From positions 248,001 through 312,000 of the forward strand of contig JAKSZP010007889.1 in the NCBI GenBank assembly GCA_022478985.1: 64,000 nt of DNA, given 5' to 3'. Shown here one piece after another: positions 34,877-45,954 of the stretch (positions are counted from its first letter, which is position 1; each line of letters opens with the position of its first letter). The DNA comes from Massospora cicadina. Its lineage: Eukaryota; Entomophthoromycota; Entomophthoromycetes; Entomophthorales; Entomophthoraceae. Under the pieces are notes generated by a model, which ran no database searches, was not told where the DNA came from, and was given only the letters and a program-made list of their open reading frames with translations. Both the position numbers and the translations under genes were made by a program.

Positions 34877-35750
34877 TTGAAAGAGAACACGCTATCCTTG
34901 TCTTTGGCAAATTGTCACCAGTTAATTGTTCCCTTGTTGGAAGATAATGTCCAAGGCCCATTACCTCATTGGCCCAATGTTCCCACCCCTTATCATTCTC
35001 CGTTGTCGAAGTCCCCCTCCTCCATGGGATTTTCTTTACCTTCCTGTTTGGAGAGTTTGGAATCCTCTTTTGACGCAGCATCCGCCAACGCACTCCATGA
35101 GCACTCTGAGTTTGATTGTGACTTCAAGCTCACTGTGGATCTGGTGCATATATCCTCCCCCATTTACCCAGTGACTGTCTGGGAGGAAGAGGCGTTGGAT
35201 GTGTGGGTGAAGAAAGAGTTGGCAAAAGGTGCGATTTTTAAGCGTACCTCCCCTGTGTGCTCCCCCTTCTATTTGTGGAGAAGTCTGATGGTACTTTACG
35301 CCTGTGTGTGGACTACAGGAACCTTAAAAATGCTACTGTGCCAGATCTCCATCCCATCCCTTTGGATTTTCAGATTTCGCGCTATGTGGAGAAGGCTAAA
35401 GTCTTTTCCAATCTGGATTGCCTCAATGCGTTTAATCAAATCCGGACAAAGAAGTGCCAAGAGTGGTTAACCGCCTTTTGCACCAGAAAAGGAATATTCC
35501 AGTTTCAGGTCATGCCCTTCGGGCTTAAGAACTCCCCTGCTACCTTTCAACGCCGTATTGATGTAGCGTTGGGGGACCTGTTATGGGTATGCGCGGTCGC
35601 TTACATGGATGATATCCTGGTGCTTTCCCCAGATCATGAGTCCCATGCAGTACACCTTTGGCAAGTGGTGGAGCGGTTAAAGGCAGCCAGCCTTACATTG
35701 AAGTTATCATAGTGCGAGTTCAGCAAGTCCCAGGTCATGTTTCTGGGCAA
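34877..35750 (+). pseudogene. G reverse transcriptase
   Basis: The frame 34877 to about 35265 supplies the start (W-E-E-E-A-L-D-V-W-V-K-K-E-L, then S-P-V-C-S-P-F), and after a one-base shift 35257-35712 carries F-V-E-K-S-D-G-T-L-R-L-C-V-D-Y-R, then V-M-P-F-G-L-K-N-S-P-A-T-F-Q and the intact catalytic Y-M-D-D at 35602-35613. A TAG at 35710-35712 ends the frame where the connection to the thumb should follow. Confidence 0.8.
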
Positions 35751-35921
35751 CGTCATGTTTGACCAGGGACACATGATAACTCCAGAAAGGTAAGGCAATT
35801 CATGAGTAGCCTACCCCCACCTCGGTCAAGGAATTAAGGAGCTTTTTGGTGACGTGTATGTTCCTCAATAAGTTCACTCCAAATCTTTCTGAGGTGGCGG
35901 CTCCCCTATACAAGGCTTGCG

Positions 35922-37034
35922 GTGCCAAGGTGCTTCAGTGGTCCCCATTTTGAGGTTGCTAACCAAGCAGTGAAGTGCACCTTGTTTTCAATGACTGTTC
36001 TTCGCCATGTCGACCCTTCAAAGGAGTTCATATTGACTACTGATGCCTCCAACTTCGCCATTGCGGCCGCATTGTTACAAGTAGGCGAAGATGGGATAGA
36101 GCATCCGGTGGTATACTTTTCTAGGAAAATGTCTTTTCCAGAGTTGAATTACGCCGTTTATGACAAGGTGTTACTAGCAGTCGTGGAGGCGCTGACATAT
36201 TGGCGTCACCACTTGCATGGCTCTACCCAACCATTCTGCATACATACAGACTACCATGCCTTGCTGTACTACCACGCCTCTCATGTCCTAACCCCATGGC
36301 AGACCCGTTGGCATGAGATCCTTGCCCAATTTGCATTCAAGTATGAGTTTACCAAAGGCAAGGATAATGGTTTGGCGGATGCTTTGAGGCGCAACTCTGC
36401 TTTAGCCCCTGACCTCAAGGAGGTAGAAGTGCACAACACCCAGGTTATAATCCCTCCAAGTAAAATTCTGTCGCTACTTCCCTCTCCCCTGTCTAACGGG
36501 CCAGCGCTTGCACCTCTGGATAACGCGGAGGAATATGGTATGTTCATAAAGGTCGTCCTCTCTCAGCCGCTGTCAGGCGAATATGCTATGGTACTTGCAA
36601 AGAGCGCTTCAAATCAAGAGTATCTATCCAGGGGCTATCATGTAAAGAATGAGATGGTGTGGTTCCAGGGATACCTTTGGTACCTGCTGGACCACTGCGC
36701 CTGGAAATCATTTGGGACCATCATGATGGAATCACCATTGGTCATATGGGGAAAGCAAAGACCTTGGAGTCAATATCGCACATACAATTGGAAGGGCTTG
36801 TCTGCTCAGGTGGGCCAGTATTGTAAGGAGTGCCTGGTATGCAACCAGATGAAACCCAGTCGTCAACCTTTAGCAGGGTTGTTGGTACCAATCCAAAAGG
36901 CTGATGGGCCCTGGACTTCTATCTCAGTTGAATTCATTGTGGAGTTACCAGTCTTGGATGGTTATGATGCCATCATGGTAGTGGTGGTCTGGTTCACGAA
37001 GTTGGCCCAATTATTTCTTACAGAACCACCATAA
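35922..37034 (+). pseudogene. G RNase H and first half of integrase
   Basis: This is the longest open frame in the window, 370 codons. RNase H residues are intact (T-T-D-A-S-N-F, E-L-N-Y, H-T-D-Y), followed by the K-G-K-D-N-G-L-A-D-A-L tail. The integrase zinc finger is partly in another phase (H-H-D-G-I-T-I-G-H-M-G near 36718-36755), then returns with C-K-E-C-L-V-C-N-Q-M-K. The first core Asp is replaced by Glu (S-V-E-F-I-V-E-L-P). The core then continues in another phase past 37034. Confidence 0.8.
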
Positions 37035-37680
37035 CCGCAGCTGAGATGGCTAGGCTTTTCGTCATCCATGTGTTTGCGCTCCATGGGGTCCCCCAAGAAA
37101 TTACCAGCAACCGGGGCCTTCAGTTTACCTCTGTTTTTTGGGAAGAGTTGTGTAAGACTCTTCAGATTAGCCCTTGCCGTTCAACTGCCTATCATCTCAA
37201 TCAGATGGGCAGACTGAACGAGTGAACCAATTCTTGGAACAGTTTCTGCAGTGTTACACCGCAGCAGATCATTCAGATTTGGCTTCTCACCTATCAATGG
37301 CCCAGTTTAGCTACATCAATACCTTGCACTCTTAAATTGGCTGTTCCCCATTTTTCGCCAGCCATGGCTTTAACCCCGCCTTTAACATCTAGCCCAGCTG
37401 TGGGTCAAAGGTTGAAGCAGTGGTGGACTTTGCCAAGACAATCAAGAAGGTCCCTCAGGGGGTTTCCACAAGCTTGGAGGCGGCTATGCAGTTATATAAG
37501 GAGAACACTGATGGGAAGCGCCGAGTGGGTCCTGCGTACAAGGAAGGGGATCTCGTGATGCTTGATGCTTGTAACATCCCAATCAAGCAGCCCTGTAAGA
37601 AGCTGGGACCAAAGAGGATTGGCCCCTACCGCGTTGTTAGAAAGGTGGGCCATGCCTCATAACAGCTAGATCTCCCCCCT
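37035..37680 (+). pseudogene. G integrase core end and GPY/F region
   Basis: The second catalytic position reads S-N-R-G (Asp to Asn) near 37108. The region then gives the A-Y-H-L-N-Q segment and, at 37420-37662, the post-core helix and a G-P-K-R-I-G-P-Y-R-V-V motif of the GPY/F module that precedes chromodomains. Frames are shifted twice. Confidence 0.65.
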
Positions 37681-37781
37681 CATTCCAGATCTTCTCTGTG
37701 TTTCATGAGAGCAAACTGATGTTGTTCGAGGGACCTCCAACCAGAGACTCCTAAGGCCTATCTACTGGATGGGGCGCCAGA

Positions 37782-37931
37782 GTGTTAGTGGAAGAAATAG
37801 TTGCCTCGCGCCGCGTCAAAAGAAGAATCGATTACCTGGTATCCTGGAAGGGCTTTGATGCTGCAGAGAACAGTTGGGTTCCAGCACGTGACTGTGTGAA
37901 TGCCCAAGATCTAATTGACGCCTTCCACTAG
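37782..37931 (+). pseudogene. G chromodomain
   Basis: About 49 codons before a TAG: V-E-E-I-V-A-S-R-R-V, then D-Y-L-V-S-W-K-G-F, then E-N-S-W-V-P-A and a C-terminal helix with D-L-I-D-A-F-H. This is the aromatic, tryptophan-containing chromodomain of chromoviruses, which in known elements guides integration to modified histones. It is preceded by GPY/F and separated from it by a frame change. Confidence 0.8.
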
Positions 37932-37978
37932 CGTTTTCCCAGGCTGTTGGATCCCAACCTAAACTGACTGTCACCACC

Positions 37979-38365
37979 ATGAAGTTGGCCCCTGTCAACA
38001 AGAACTTTTCCCTGGCGCAAGCCCCTGGAGGGGTTGAGCCCCATCGTGAGGACAGGGTAATGTCATGTGCACATGACATAATAGTGGGGATCAACCCCAA
38101 AGACAAGGCTGGGCGCCAGGAGGCCCAGAAGGTGAAGCTGCAGGCCCTTTCTGACCTGAGGCACACCCTAGACCAACGCTGGGTTTGGGAAAAATATGCC
38201 CAGGTTGGGACTAGTGGTGTTCCAAACGCTCAGCCCCTGACGTCAAGCCAGGCTTTAAAACAAATGATCTACCAAATGAATGCAGACGGTTCAATTTGGT
38301 TTGTTGAGGAGAGGGGTTTTGAAACCCATTCCATTTTCGAATTAATGCGCTTGGGTCAATTCTAA
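37979..38365 (+). CDS. G ORF crossing the polypurine tract into the 3' LTR
   Basis: An uninterrupted 128-codon frame begins 130 bases before the LTR (82 bases from its start to 38061), runs through the polypurine tract and continues 101 codons inside the LTR. Its start (K-L-A-P-V-N-K-N-F-S-L-A) aligns with the same place in H (K-L-S-P-D-H-K-K-F-S-L-A), where it is continuous with the chromodomain. Within the LTR it has D-L-R-H-T-L-D-Q-R-W-V. In H the frame suggests a C-terminal extension of Pol; no function is known. Confidence 0.5.
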   Translation: MKLAPVNKNFSLAQAPGGVEPHREDRVMSCAHDIIVGINPKDKAGRQEAQKVKLQALSDLRHTLDQRWVWEKYAQVGTSGVPNAQPLTSSQALKQMIYQMNADGSIWFVEERGFETHSIFELMRLGQF

Positions 38366-38915
38366 CTTCAATCAATCACTCAAGTGAAGTCAGTTTTGGC
38401 CTATTCAACCAACTCAGATGGCAGTGTTGCCCTATTGGCGAGTCAGTGCTTGGGCCCACTGCAGCATAACCCCTATTTCCCCGTTCAAGCTTGTAATCAA
38501 TTTCCCCAACCAACATTCCTTGTTGGTCGACTTTCCAAATAAACCTTTTTCACCATTTATGTTATTTTAAATTTTATGATATTCCAAACGCTCCTGTGCG
38601 CGAACCTCTTCAAGGAGATCTCACTCTCTGTTACCCTTGCCATTGCAGTACCTTGCAGCTCTCCCCTCATGCAACATTTGTCCGCCCAGTTTCCCTTCAA
38701 CATGTGTCGCTTATCCCCTTTCAATATGTGCACCGCGTCGCCTATATAAGGGTTTGTATTATAAAATTCAGGTTTTTATGCCTAAGTTGTTATTGCTCTA
38801 GCACCCTCTGCAGGGCTCTAATCACTTTGGCACTAACAGCTAGTTCCCTGGCATTGGCCTGGTGCACCGTGCACTGCCACACTGGGAACAGGTGAGTTAT
38901 AGACACTCTCTTACA
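38061..38915 (+). repeat. G 3' LTR
   Basis: 855 bp with the palindromic start TGTCATGTGCACATGACA, a TATATAAG box at 38743-38750 preceded by GCACCGCGTCGCC, and the end ...CTCTCTTACA. It is intact and gives the reference for the S2 empty site. Confidence 0.9.
38743..38750 (+). promoter_or_regulatory. TATA box of the G LTR
   Basis: TATATAAG in the last quarter of the LTR; the other LTR has TATATAGG at the same place (33635-33642). Transcription would begin some 25-30 bases downstream and read the R-U5 end of the LTR. Confidence 0.5.
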
Positions 38916-41117
38916 TCCTCCCCATTTCCTCTTATGATCTTTTAAAACAGATTAAATGGGTGTGAAGAGAGGTCGTTCAGCTTAGTGCTTGCCAGAAGGG
39001 CCCTCAGGGTCACCCCAAGTGTGGCCTGGTCATTGATGACATTAAAAACCCACCCCATTATTTTCAAAATTTCTAGATTAGCCTTATTCTGCCAAATAAG
39101 TCAAAATGGGATAAGTTAGTTGCTTAGATCATGGATCAAACCCACTGATCATATAATTTTTTCCAAAATTTATATGATTAGTAATATCATGCCTTGTAAG
39201 ACTTACCGCAAAGGACAAAAGGCCAGATGGTGCCTACTATTCTTTTTTAGGTAGAAAAGGCCAATTTAATTTAAAAAAAAACTTTTACATGCGCCCACTT
39301 CAATCACTTGACTATCTTATATTTTTTATAATGACACTAACAAGCTCTTGTGTAGAGAAAACACTCAACTATACCAAAACACTAGAAATATTCCAGGTAA
39401 GGCGCCCAATAATGCCATCTATTTTCCCAAAATCCAAAAAATAAAATTTTTGACAGTTTATGCCGTCCTGGATAAGAAAAATATAATTTTTCATGGGATA
39501 ATGGAAGTTTCTAACCCCATTTCTACCTACCATATATTTTCCCCAATATCCCTTTCTGATGATTTTAGGTATCAGCTGTTGATTGAAAGCCAGACTTCAT
39601 GAATGAAACGCCTTAATTCAATTTTTTAAAAAAATCTATGAAGGTCAAATCTAAGATCAGCCAATCATGGTGTGCCCCAACACCTCCTCCAACCTCAGTT
39701 CTAACACCACCTCGCAAATTAGCCCTCACCCTACCTCAGTTCTTGCAACGACTCACAAATTGACCCTATCCTCCCAGCGTGAACCCTGGAAACCTGCAGC
39801 TGGAGAAGATACTGATCCAAGAACTGCAGTATACAAGAGCAGCTTCAAGAACTTTAATAACCCATTTCCTATAAAAACCAGGCCTTTACTTATGAGGGTA
39901 CTGGCCTATTTTGTTTGTTTGTTTTGGTTTTTTAAATATTAATCTTTCCTCCCACCAATCTTTGAAGTTTTTGCTTTTTATTGGAGAGAATTTTGGTGAA
40001 GCATAGACAGCATAATGGCCAACATGCTCCATTTAAATGGTTTTGCCCTAGAGAGATTAAAGATTGTGGACCCACAATGACAGCGGTCGTTTGGTTTCTC
40101 TGGTGGCTGATTGTAATCCACCAGTTGGGAACCAGATCAAACTTGGGCTCCCCCACGCCTTAAATCATTAGATAAAGGTCCCAGCTGATCTGGTTTTTGC
40201 AACTTACTCCTTTTTTGCAAAATATGTTCAAGTTCAGGAATATTCCATACATTTTCTTCATTATCCACCAGACATGCTGTTATAATTATCATGATGTCAT
40301 CCAAGACCTCTGCCACTTTTCCATCCCCCAAACTATCACACAAAGCTCACCCTGCTAATTAAGCTTCCTGGTGTAGGCTTCATTGCTCCTAACGCCTTGT
40401 ACTTAATTTTCCAACCCCAGTATATCTTCAACCGCTCTCTTAAGGACAGGTTTTCAGTATATTTCTTTTGATTTCCTCCTTCTACATTTACTTAGAAAAA
40501 CAATAATTTTCTGAAAAACCTTTTGTCATAGATTCTGCATCCACATCGACTCCTTAATTTTTGCTGAAAAAATCTCAGGCAATGCAATCTGCCATGCATA
40601 ATCTATTTTTGGAAATCAATGAGCAGACATTCTGATCTATGAATCATCGTCACTCTCCACCCTCCACAAGGTAGTGGATCTTCCTTTGTGATTATGAATT
40701 CCATTCTGTAGAAAATTCCACAGAAGCTATCAATCACTGCTTTCAAATTGATCTTCCCCATTATAAGCACAATCTGCGCCATTTTTGTCACGATCCATTT
40801 TGAAATATTTAATAAAATGATACTCCCTGTTTAAATACCTTACTGAACAGCCACGATCTTTGGATGAGTTATCACCCTCCCTGCTTCTCCCACTCTTAGG
40901 AGTTGCCCCATTAAGACTTGCGGCTGCCCCCTGTTCAGCCTCTTGCCTTGTTAAAAATAATTTAGTATTTTTTGATCAGATACTCTACTCAATTTAATTT
41001 ATTAGAATTTTTCTCAAAAATATAATTTTGCTGGGCCTATAGCAAGCTTGGCCATTCACTGGACGTTAGTACACTGCTAAGCTGGCATTCTTCTTTCAAT
41101 TAGCATGAACCCTGGCA
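38916..41117 (+). repeat. E 5' LTR, second part
   Basis: It continues the LTR after G and matches 46016-48441, for example CACCCCAAGTGTG, then CACCCTGCTAATTA near 40350 and AAGCTTGGCCATTCACTG near 41045. It ends ...CCTGGCA. The plus frame near 38970-39060 conserves H-P-K-C-x-L-x-I-D with the right LTR. Confidence 0.7.
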
Positions 41118-41251
41118 TAATTAATAGGCCACCAATTTATTACTCTCTGCCCATCTCATTTAGATGGGTGATCCGTTTGTTTTCTTAGTTGTTAAGAATC
41201 CCCATCTATTTATAATCATAATCCCAAACCCTTGTTGTATCAATCCAGAGT

Positions 41252-41611
41252 TTGTCTCAAAATCCTAATGATTCATCAAATTATAAACCTCTCCTCATCA
41301 TGACTCCTTCATCTATGGCCCTGTCACACTCGCCCTCCACCTATGAGGATCAGGCATGTTTCACCTTCCCAATTAGCTTCTGCTCTGGAATGTATAAGAT
41401 TTCTGTGTGGGCGCTCCTGGGTACAGGAGAAGCTTGTAACTTTATGGACTTGATAATTGCACATGAACTTGATCTAGACACTGATGTAGTCCCTCCCATA
41501 TTGGGTTTATCCTCTCAACCTATAAATTGTCACACTGTGAATAAGCCAGTACAATCCTTTAAGCATGATTTATGCTTCCGTGACCATTTCTCAGCTGTAG
41601 CTTATTTGTAA
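41252..41611 (+). pseudogene. E protease region
   Basis: A 119-codon frame starting only 134 bases after the 5' LTR. The active site reads L-L-G-T-G-E-A (G in place of the catalytic Asp), followed by C-N-F-M-D. There is no room for a gag between LTR and protease. Confidence 0.55.
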
Positions 41612-41899
41612 TATCCTGTATTCCTTGGTGTAGGTTGATAGTGACATCAACAAATTAATTCAAGTTAATTGTATTTCTTCTTTTTACAAACAATGAGCTC
41701 AGTGGAGAATTCACACTAAGTGATACCTTTCCTTTGAGACCTCCTTGAGCTCTATCTTACCTTCATCTCCTCACCTAATGGATCTTCGACCAGATTTTAC
41801 AGAATTTCTCGCTCATTACAAAGAAGTATTTGACATGAGCCTAGCTATTAGTCTCACACCTCATTCAAATTATGCCTAGGATTTTAACTGACAGTGCAC

Positions 41900-42530
41900 C
41901 TCATAAGGATATGCTATCCATTATAACCCTCACATAGAGAAAGAGGACAAAGCTTTAAATGTATTATTGAGTGACATGGTGAAAGGTTGGTGGAAAAACT
42001 TCTTTCCAATTGCATCCCCTGTTGTCTTCACGCAGAAGACAGATGGTCTCTTTGACCTTGTGATGATTAAGGGTATGTCAATAACGTGACTGTTCCAGAC
42101 CCCTCCTTTTCCTGCTAAAACAAACTATAAAGTCAGACAAAGCCAAGTCGTAAGGTTTCTCTTAATTTAATTTGGTTAAATCTTTTTAATCAAGTAAGAG
42201 TCAAGCATGGACAAGGGTGGCTCACTGCTTCCGCACAAATAGGAGAATTTTTCAGCTTAAAGTGTTGTCATCTGGGTTGAAGAACGCGCCAGCAGCCATT
42301 TTAGCGCCGAATAGATGATTTCCTGGGTGATCTTTACTTTTCCTTCACAGTTGCATACATTGAAGGAACCTTAATCCATTCGCCCACTCATGAGCAGCAC
42401 GCCAAAGATTGGAAGCAGTCATGGCATTCATTCAAAATGTGGGTTCTTTGTCAAGCCCTCAAAATGAATTTTATTTTGTGAGGAGGTGAACTTCCTAGGA
42501 AATTTCATTTTAAAAGATGGATATGCAGTC
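41900..42530 (+). pseudogene. E reverse transcriptase
   Basis: Pieces in several phases: Y-N-P-H-I-E-K-E-D-K-A, F-T-Q-K-T-D-G, L-K-N-A-P-A-A-I-L, and a catalytic box that reads Y-I-E-G near 42357, so both Asp residues are lost. Confidence 0.6.
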
Positions 42531-42689
42531 CCCCTGTAAGTTAGAAGCAATTCAATCCTGGACAACCCCTGCTACCCAAAAAAAACTCTGAAGCTTCCTG
42601 GGGTCAGTGATCTTCCTCAAGAAACTTTCTCCCGCTCTTGCACAACTGTAAGCTCACTTGAATTCCCTAACTGGTAAGAACACCCCTTT

Positions 42690-43497
42690 TAAATGGAAAC
42701 CTGAATGGCAACAGGCGTTTTGATCTATATAAGGAGGCTTTCTTACCACGCATGTCCTCAGGCATGCTGAGACGTCTAAGCCCTTCATTGTGGCTTGTGA
42801 TGCGTCTTCAGTGCTGTAGGTGCTGTGCTACTTTGAGAGCATAATGGGGCTGAGCATCCAGCTGCTTATTTTTGTTGGAAGACCTCAGCCACAGAGCAGG
42901 TCTGAGTAATCTATGACAAGGAATTGGCAGCGGTGTCTTTGGTCACTAACTCACTGGCACTACATACTCCAGGGCGCCCATCATGAGATCACTGTGCGCA
43001 CTGACCACCAGACCCTGATTTATAGAAACCTCCAGAAGATTACCCATCTTCAGGCACGCACCTACCGTGATCTATGCAATTTTAATTAAAGTATGAATTT
43101 GTGAAGGGTCCTTAAATGTTTTGACAGATATGTTGAGTAGAAACCCCACCTTTAACCCAATCATAGACGAGCTCCCTGAGCTTAAAACCTTTTTTCTTAC
43201 CTCCCATGTTTTGACACTGGCTCCCTTTTTGTCTCCTCTGCCATTTTGTCACAAGATGCTCCCCTTCTTGAACAGATACTCACTGAACAGTTGGCCTCCC
43301 CAGAAGGGATCACATTATATATGGACTTGGAAAATATATCTCATAAGCGTACTCTCTATGCCTTCAAGAGTAGACTAATCTCTCTTCAGAGAATAAGTTT
43401 GGGTTCCTTCTGCCTTCCACAAACAGATAATTTAAAAAAAATTAAGTTCCCCCACCTGTGGGGCATCCTGGGTTCAATAGTGCGAGGAACTGATTAA
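42690..43497 (+). pseudogene. E RNase H and link to integrase
   Basis: It shows P-F-I-V-A-C-D-A-S-S near 42781, then a Y-D-K-E-L-A-A-V segment near 42915. The frames 43121-43378 and 43246-43497 carry the tail (M-L-S-R-N-P-T-F, then L-I-S-L-Q-R). The sequence is then cut by insert K. Confidence 0.55.
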
Positions 43498-43504
43498 ACA
43501 AACC

Positions 43505-44557
43505 TGTAATTGGCCAGGATCTTTGTTAGGATTTTGACCAGATGAATCCTTCCAATAGTATCTGAATTAGAAGTTTTGGTTAGTCAGGTGTAATTTCTGG
43601 CTAATTGCTTAGTTTGATACTATTTAATGTTATATGTCTAATCGAGTTTAGGTTCAGCGGAAGCTGTGTTTGCTGCCAAAATGCCATCCGAAGATTGTTG
43701 TTGGAGTTTCCAGTGGAAAGCTGATGAATCCGTTATAAATTGTCCAAAATGGTTCTGCCAACTAATTTGGAGCACCGGCGACTCATGCCAAGGATGCTCA
43801 AATTCCTAACTATTTACAAATTTATATACAATTGACCAGCGACTTATGCTGAGGATAGATTGACCTAATTTAATATTCGGTGATCAGATGAGCAGATCTG
43901 GAGGGAATAGCTATGAAGTATGAATGAAAAAGTTTCTGATCTGATAGAGTTGTGGCATCAAGAGGCTGATGGGTTTTTCAGTAGTTGATTGGCCAAAAAG
44001 TACTTGGGCGCAGTAGCCCTGAAAGTAGTAAAAATAGTCGTTTATTCCCTCATAATAAAAATCTCTCGTTTGCCCATCTTTTCTGTTTGTTTGAAGTAGA
44101 TTAGTGCAACTAGAGTGGGTGGAGTTGGGATAAAAGATCCTCAATAGGCATGGGTGATCACACCTGGAATGGCTGGCGCTGCCAGCTCCCATGCCTCCTC
44201 TCTATGAGGAACCATCAGGAATCTGGCCAGCTGGCTACCAGTGGATGAGCTTCATAGCCACCAACCCTAGCGGGGTGCAGCGTGGGAGGTGCCATAGCTG
44301 CCCAAGAAGGGGGATGGACTTGTCGGGGCATGCCCAGATGGGTAGGTGAAGGGTCGTGAGAGTGGGGCAGCGCAGAAGTGCCTGAGCCGCCCAGGAAGGG
44401 GGCAGGACTTGCCAGGCACATGCTGAGGACTCCTGGGGATAAAGGCAAAGCCGTTGGTGGTTAATTGGTAGGTTGGATGCAGGACTTATAGGGGCTGGTA
44501 TGCCAATAAAGGCGAAATAGAAAAGGGACACCAGTCATCATACTAGTTGGCCTGACA
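43505..44557 (+). mobile_element. Insert K inside E pol, probable solo LTR
   Basis: About 1.05 kb unrelated to pol separates E RNase H from the integrase zinc finger. Candidate ends TGTAATTGGCCAGG and CTAGTTGGCCTGACA resemble TG...CA LTR termini, and an AATAAA lies 55 bases before the right end. No target duplication was found. The block 44150-44440 is much richer in G/C than its surroundings. Confidence 0.4.
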
Positions 44558-44589
44558 CACTAGCGGAGCCCAAGGTCAATTTCGTGACA

Positions 44590-45540
44590 ATCTTTAAAGA
44601 GATCCCTGAGGATTTCCAGTTGTGTAGTATGTGGAAATTCAAAATCTGATAGTTCTGGGAAAAATGCCTCTTGCACTGATTGAAACAGATTGAGGGCACC
44701 TGGACCTCAGTATCAGTGGATTTTATTGTGGAATTTCCATATTATAGAGATATGATGTGATCATGGTGGTGGTTGATAGCTTCAAAAATTTTCACTCTTC
44801 ATCCCTTTCAACACATCAATCACTTTTAAGGAAACGGTGGCCCTGTTTGGGACTATTCTATTCTCTATTTCCGGACGCCCCATGGAGATTGTTAGTGAAC
44901 AAGGCCCTGATCAACTGACAGATTCTGGATTGCTCTCCTGGACCTCTTCCAGATCAAACCTTGTAGGTCTACCGCTCATCACCCCCAATCAGATGGTAAA
45001 ACTGAGAGGGTGAACCAAACACTGTAGAAGTACTTTTTATGTTATGCTTTTACAAATCATGACACATGGGCATCTGATCCTTTACTGGTGCAATTTACAT
45101 ATAACAACGCCCCCCATGTCTCCAACCAGATTTTCCCCTTTTGGGCCAATTTGGATTACAATTCCTCATTCCATATTACTAGCTTCACTTCCACTGTGAA
45201 AGCTGAAGAGGAACGCCTAAACATATACTCAAAACCCACAATCTTGTGAGTGATACCTGGAAAAGGTGGGAATGATTACAAGAGATTGCAGACCAAAAAC
45301 GCCACACAGGATATGAGCTTAAGAAAGGTTCACAAGTTATGTTGCTCACGCGCCGCCTGGAAATGAATGCTCCTACCCATAATCTAGTGTGCAAGCGCTC
45401 TGTTCCCCTTAAGGTGTTGAAGGATTGAGTACTGGTGCCTTCCATATCAAGCTTCCTTATTGGAAAAGGCACAAAATGTTTCATGTATTCCTATTGTCAC
45501 TATTCAAGGGTCCTATGCCCACGCCACTTGAACCTATCAT
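44590..45540 (+). pseudogene. E integrase
   Basis: It shows C-V-V-C of the zinc finger near 44613, then the core with intact first Asp (S-V-S-V-D-F-I-V-E-F) near 44720, the R-P-M-E-I-V-S-E-Q-G-P segment near 44895 where S-D-x-G is expected (Asp to Glu) and H-P-Q-S-D-G-K-T-E-R-V-N with a catalytic Glu near 44990. The GPY/F-like region follows before 45540. Confidence 0.65.
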
Positions 45541-45555
45541 TGTAGACGAATTCCA

Positions 45556-45954
45556 GGGTGAAGAAATAGAGTAATTCTAATCCTCTCATAAATCACGTCA
45601 GATAATCCAGTACCTTGTAGCTTGTAAGAGTTACCATTCTTATGAAATAGCTGGGTGAGTTTAAAAAATTATGCCAACTGTAAAGAACTTGTGGAAGTCT
45701 TCCACACAACTTATCCTAATAATCCCTGCCCTCCCCAAATAGTAGTGGCCCTCATGGCAACTAAGCTCCCTGAAAAACATATAAATTATGCTAATGCTCA
45801 TGTCCCAGGAGGTGACATATACCCTGTTCCAAAAAGAAGAGATAATGTTAATCCAGATAACCAGACCATACATCTGGATAGAGATAAATTCCTCATGGGA
45901 GTAGGAAGGAGCCCAAGCCCTCAGTGGAGCCTCTCTATAAAATCAGTGACCTAG
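45556..45954 (+). pseudogene. E chromodomain ORF running into the 3' LTR
   Basis: The chromodomain is readable as Q-I-I-Q-Y-L-V-A-C-K-S-Y-H-S and, after a shift, N-Y-A-N-C-K-E-L-V-E-V-F-H in the 99-codon frame 45655-45954. That frame goes on through the purine run AAAAAGAAGAGATAA (45832-45846) and 36 codons into the LTR, as in G and H. Confidence 0.6.

Larger units (their letters stand above)
31525..38915 (+). mobile_element. Chromovirus G, complete, youngest autonomous-type element
   Basis: LTRs of 857 bp (31525-33808, after subtracting S2) and 855 bp (38061-38915) flank protease, reverse transcriptase, RNase H, integrase and chromodomain. The flanking 5-mers TCTTC (31520-31524) and TCCTC (38916-38920) form a target duplication with one change, and the flanks join as E LTR. 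It has the longest open frames in the window and the fewest lesions, but no recognisable gag. The polypurine run GTGAGGACAGGGTAA precedes the 3' LTR. Confidence 0.85.

Noticed and set aside
35922..37034. The 370-codon frame as a functional host gene
   Set aside because: Its content is RNase H plus integrase of element G between matching LTRs, with frameshifted zinc finger and altered catalytic residues.
44215..44531. Proline-rich minus-strand ORFs as genes
   Set aside because: They lie in the G/C-richer part of insert K, overlap each other in two frames, and are low-complexity antisense frames.
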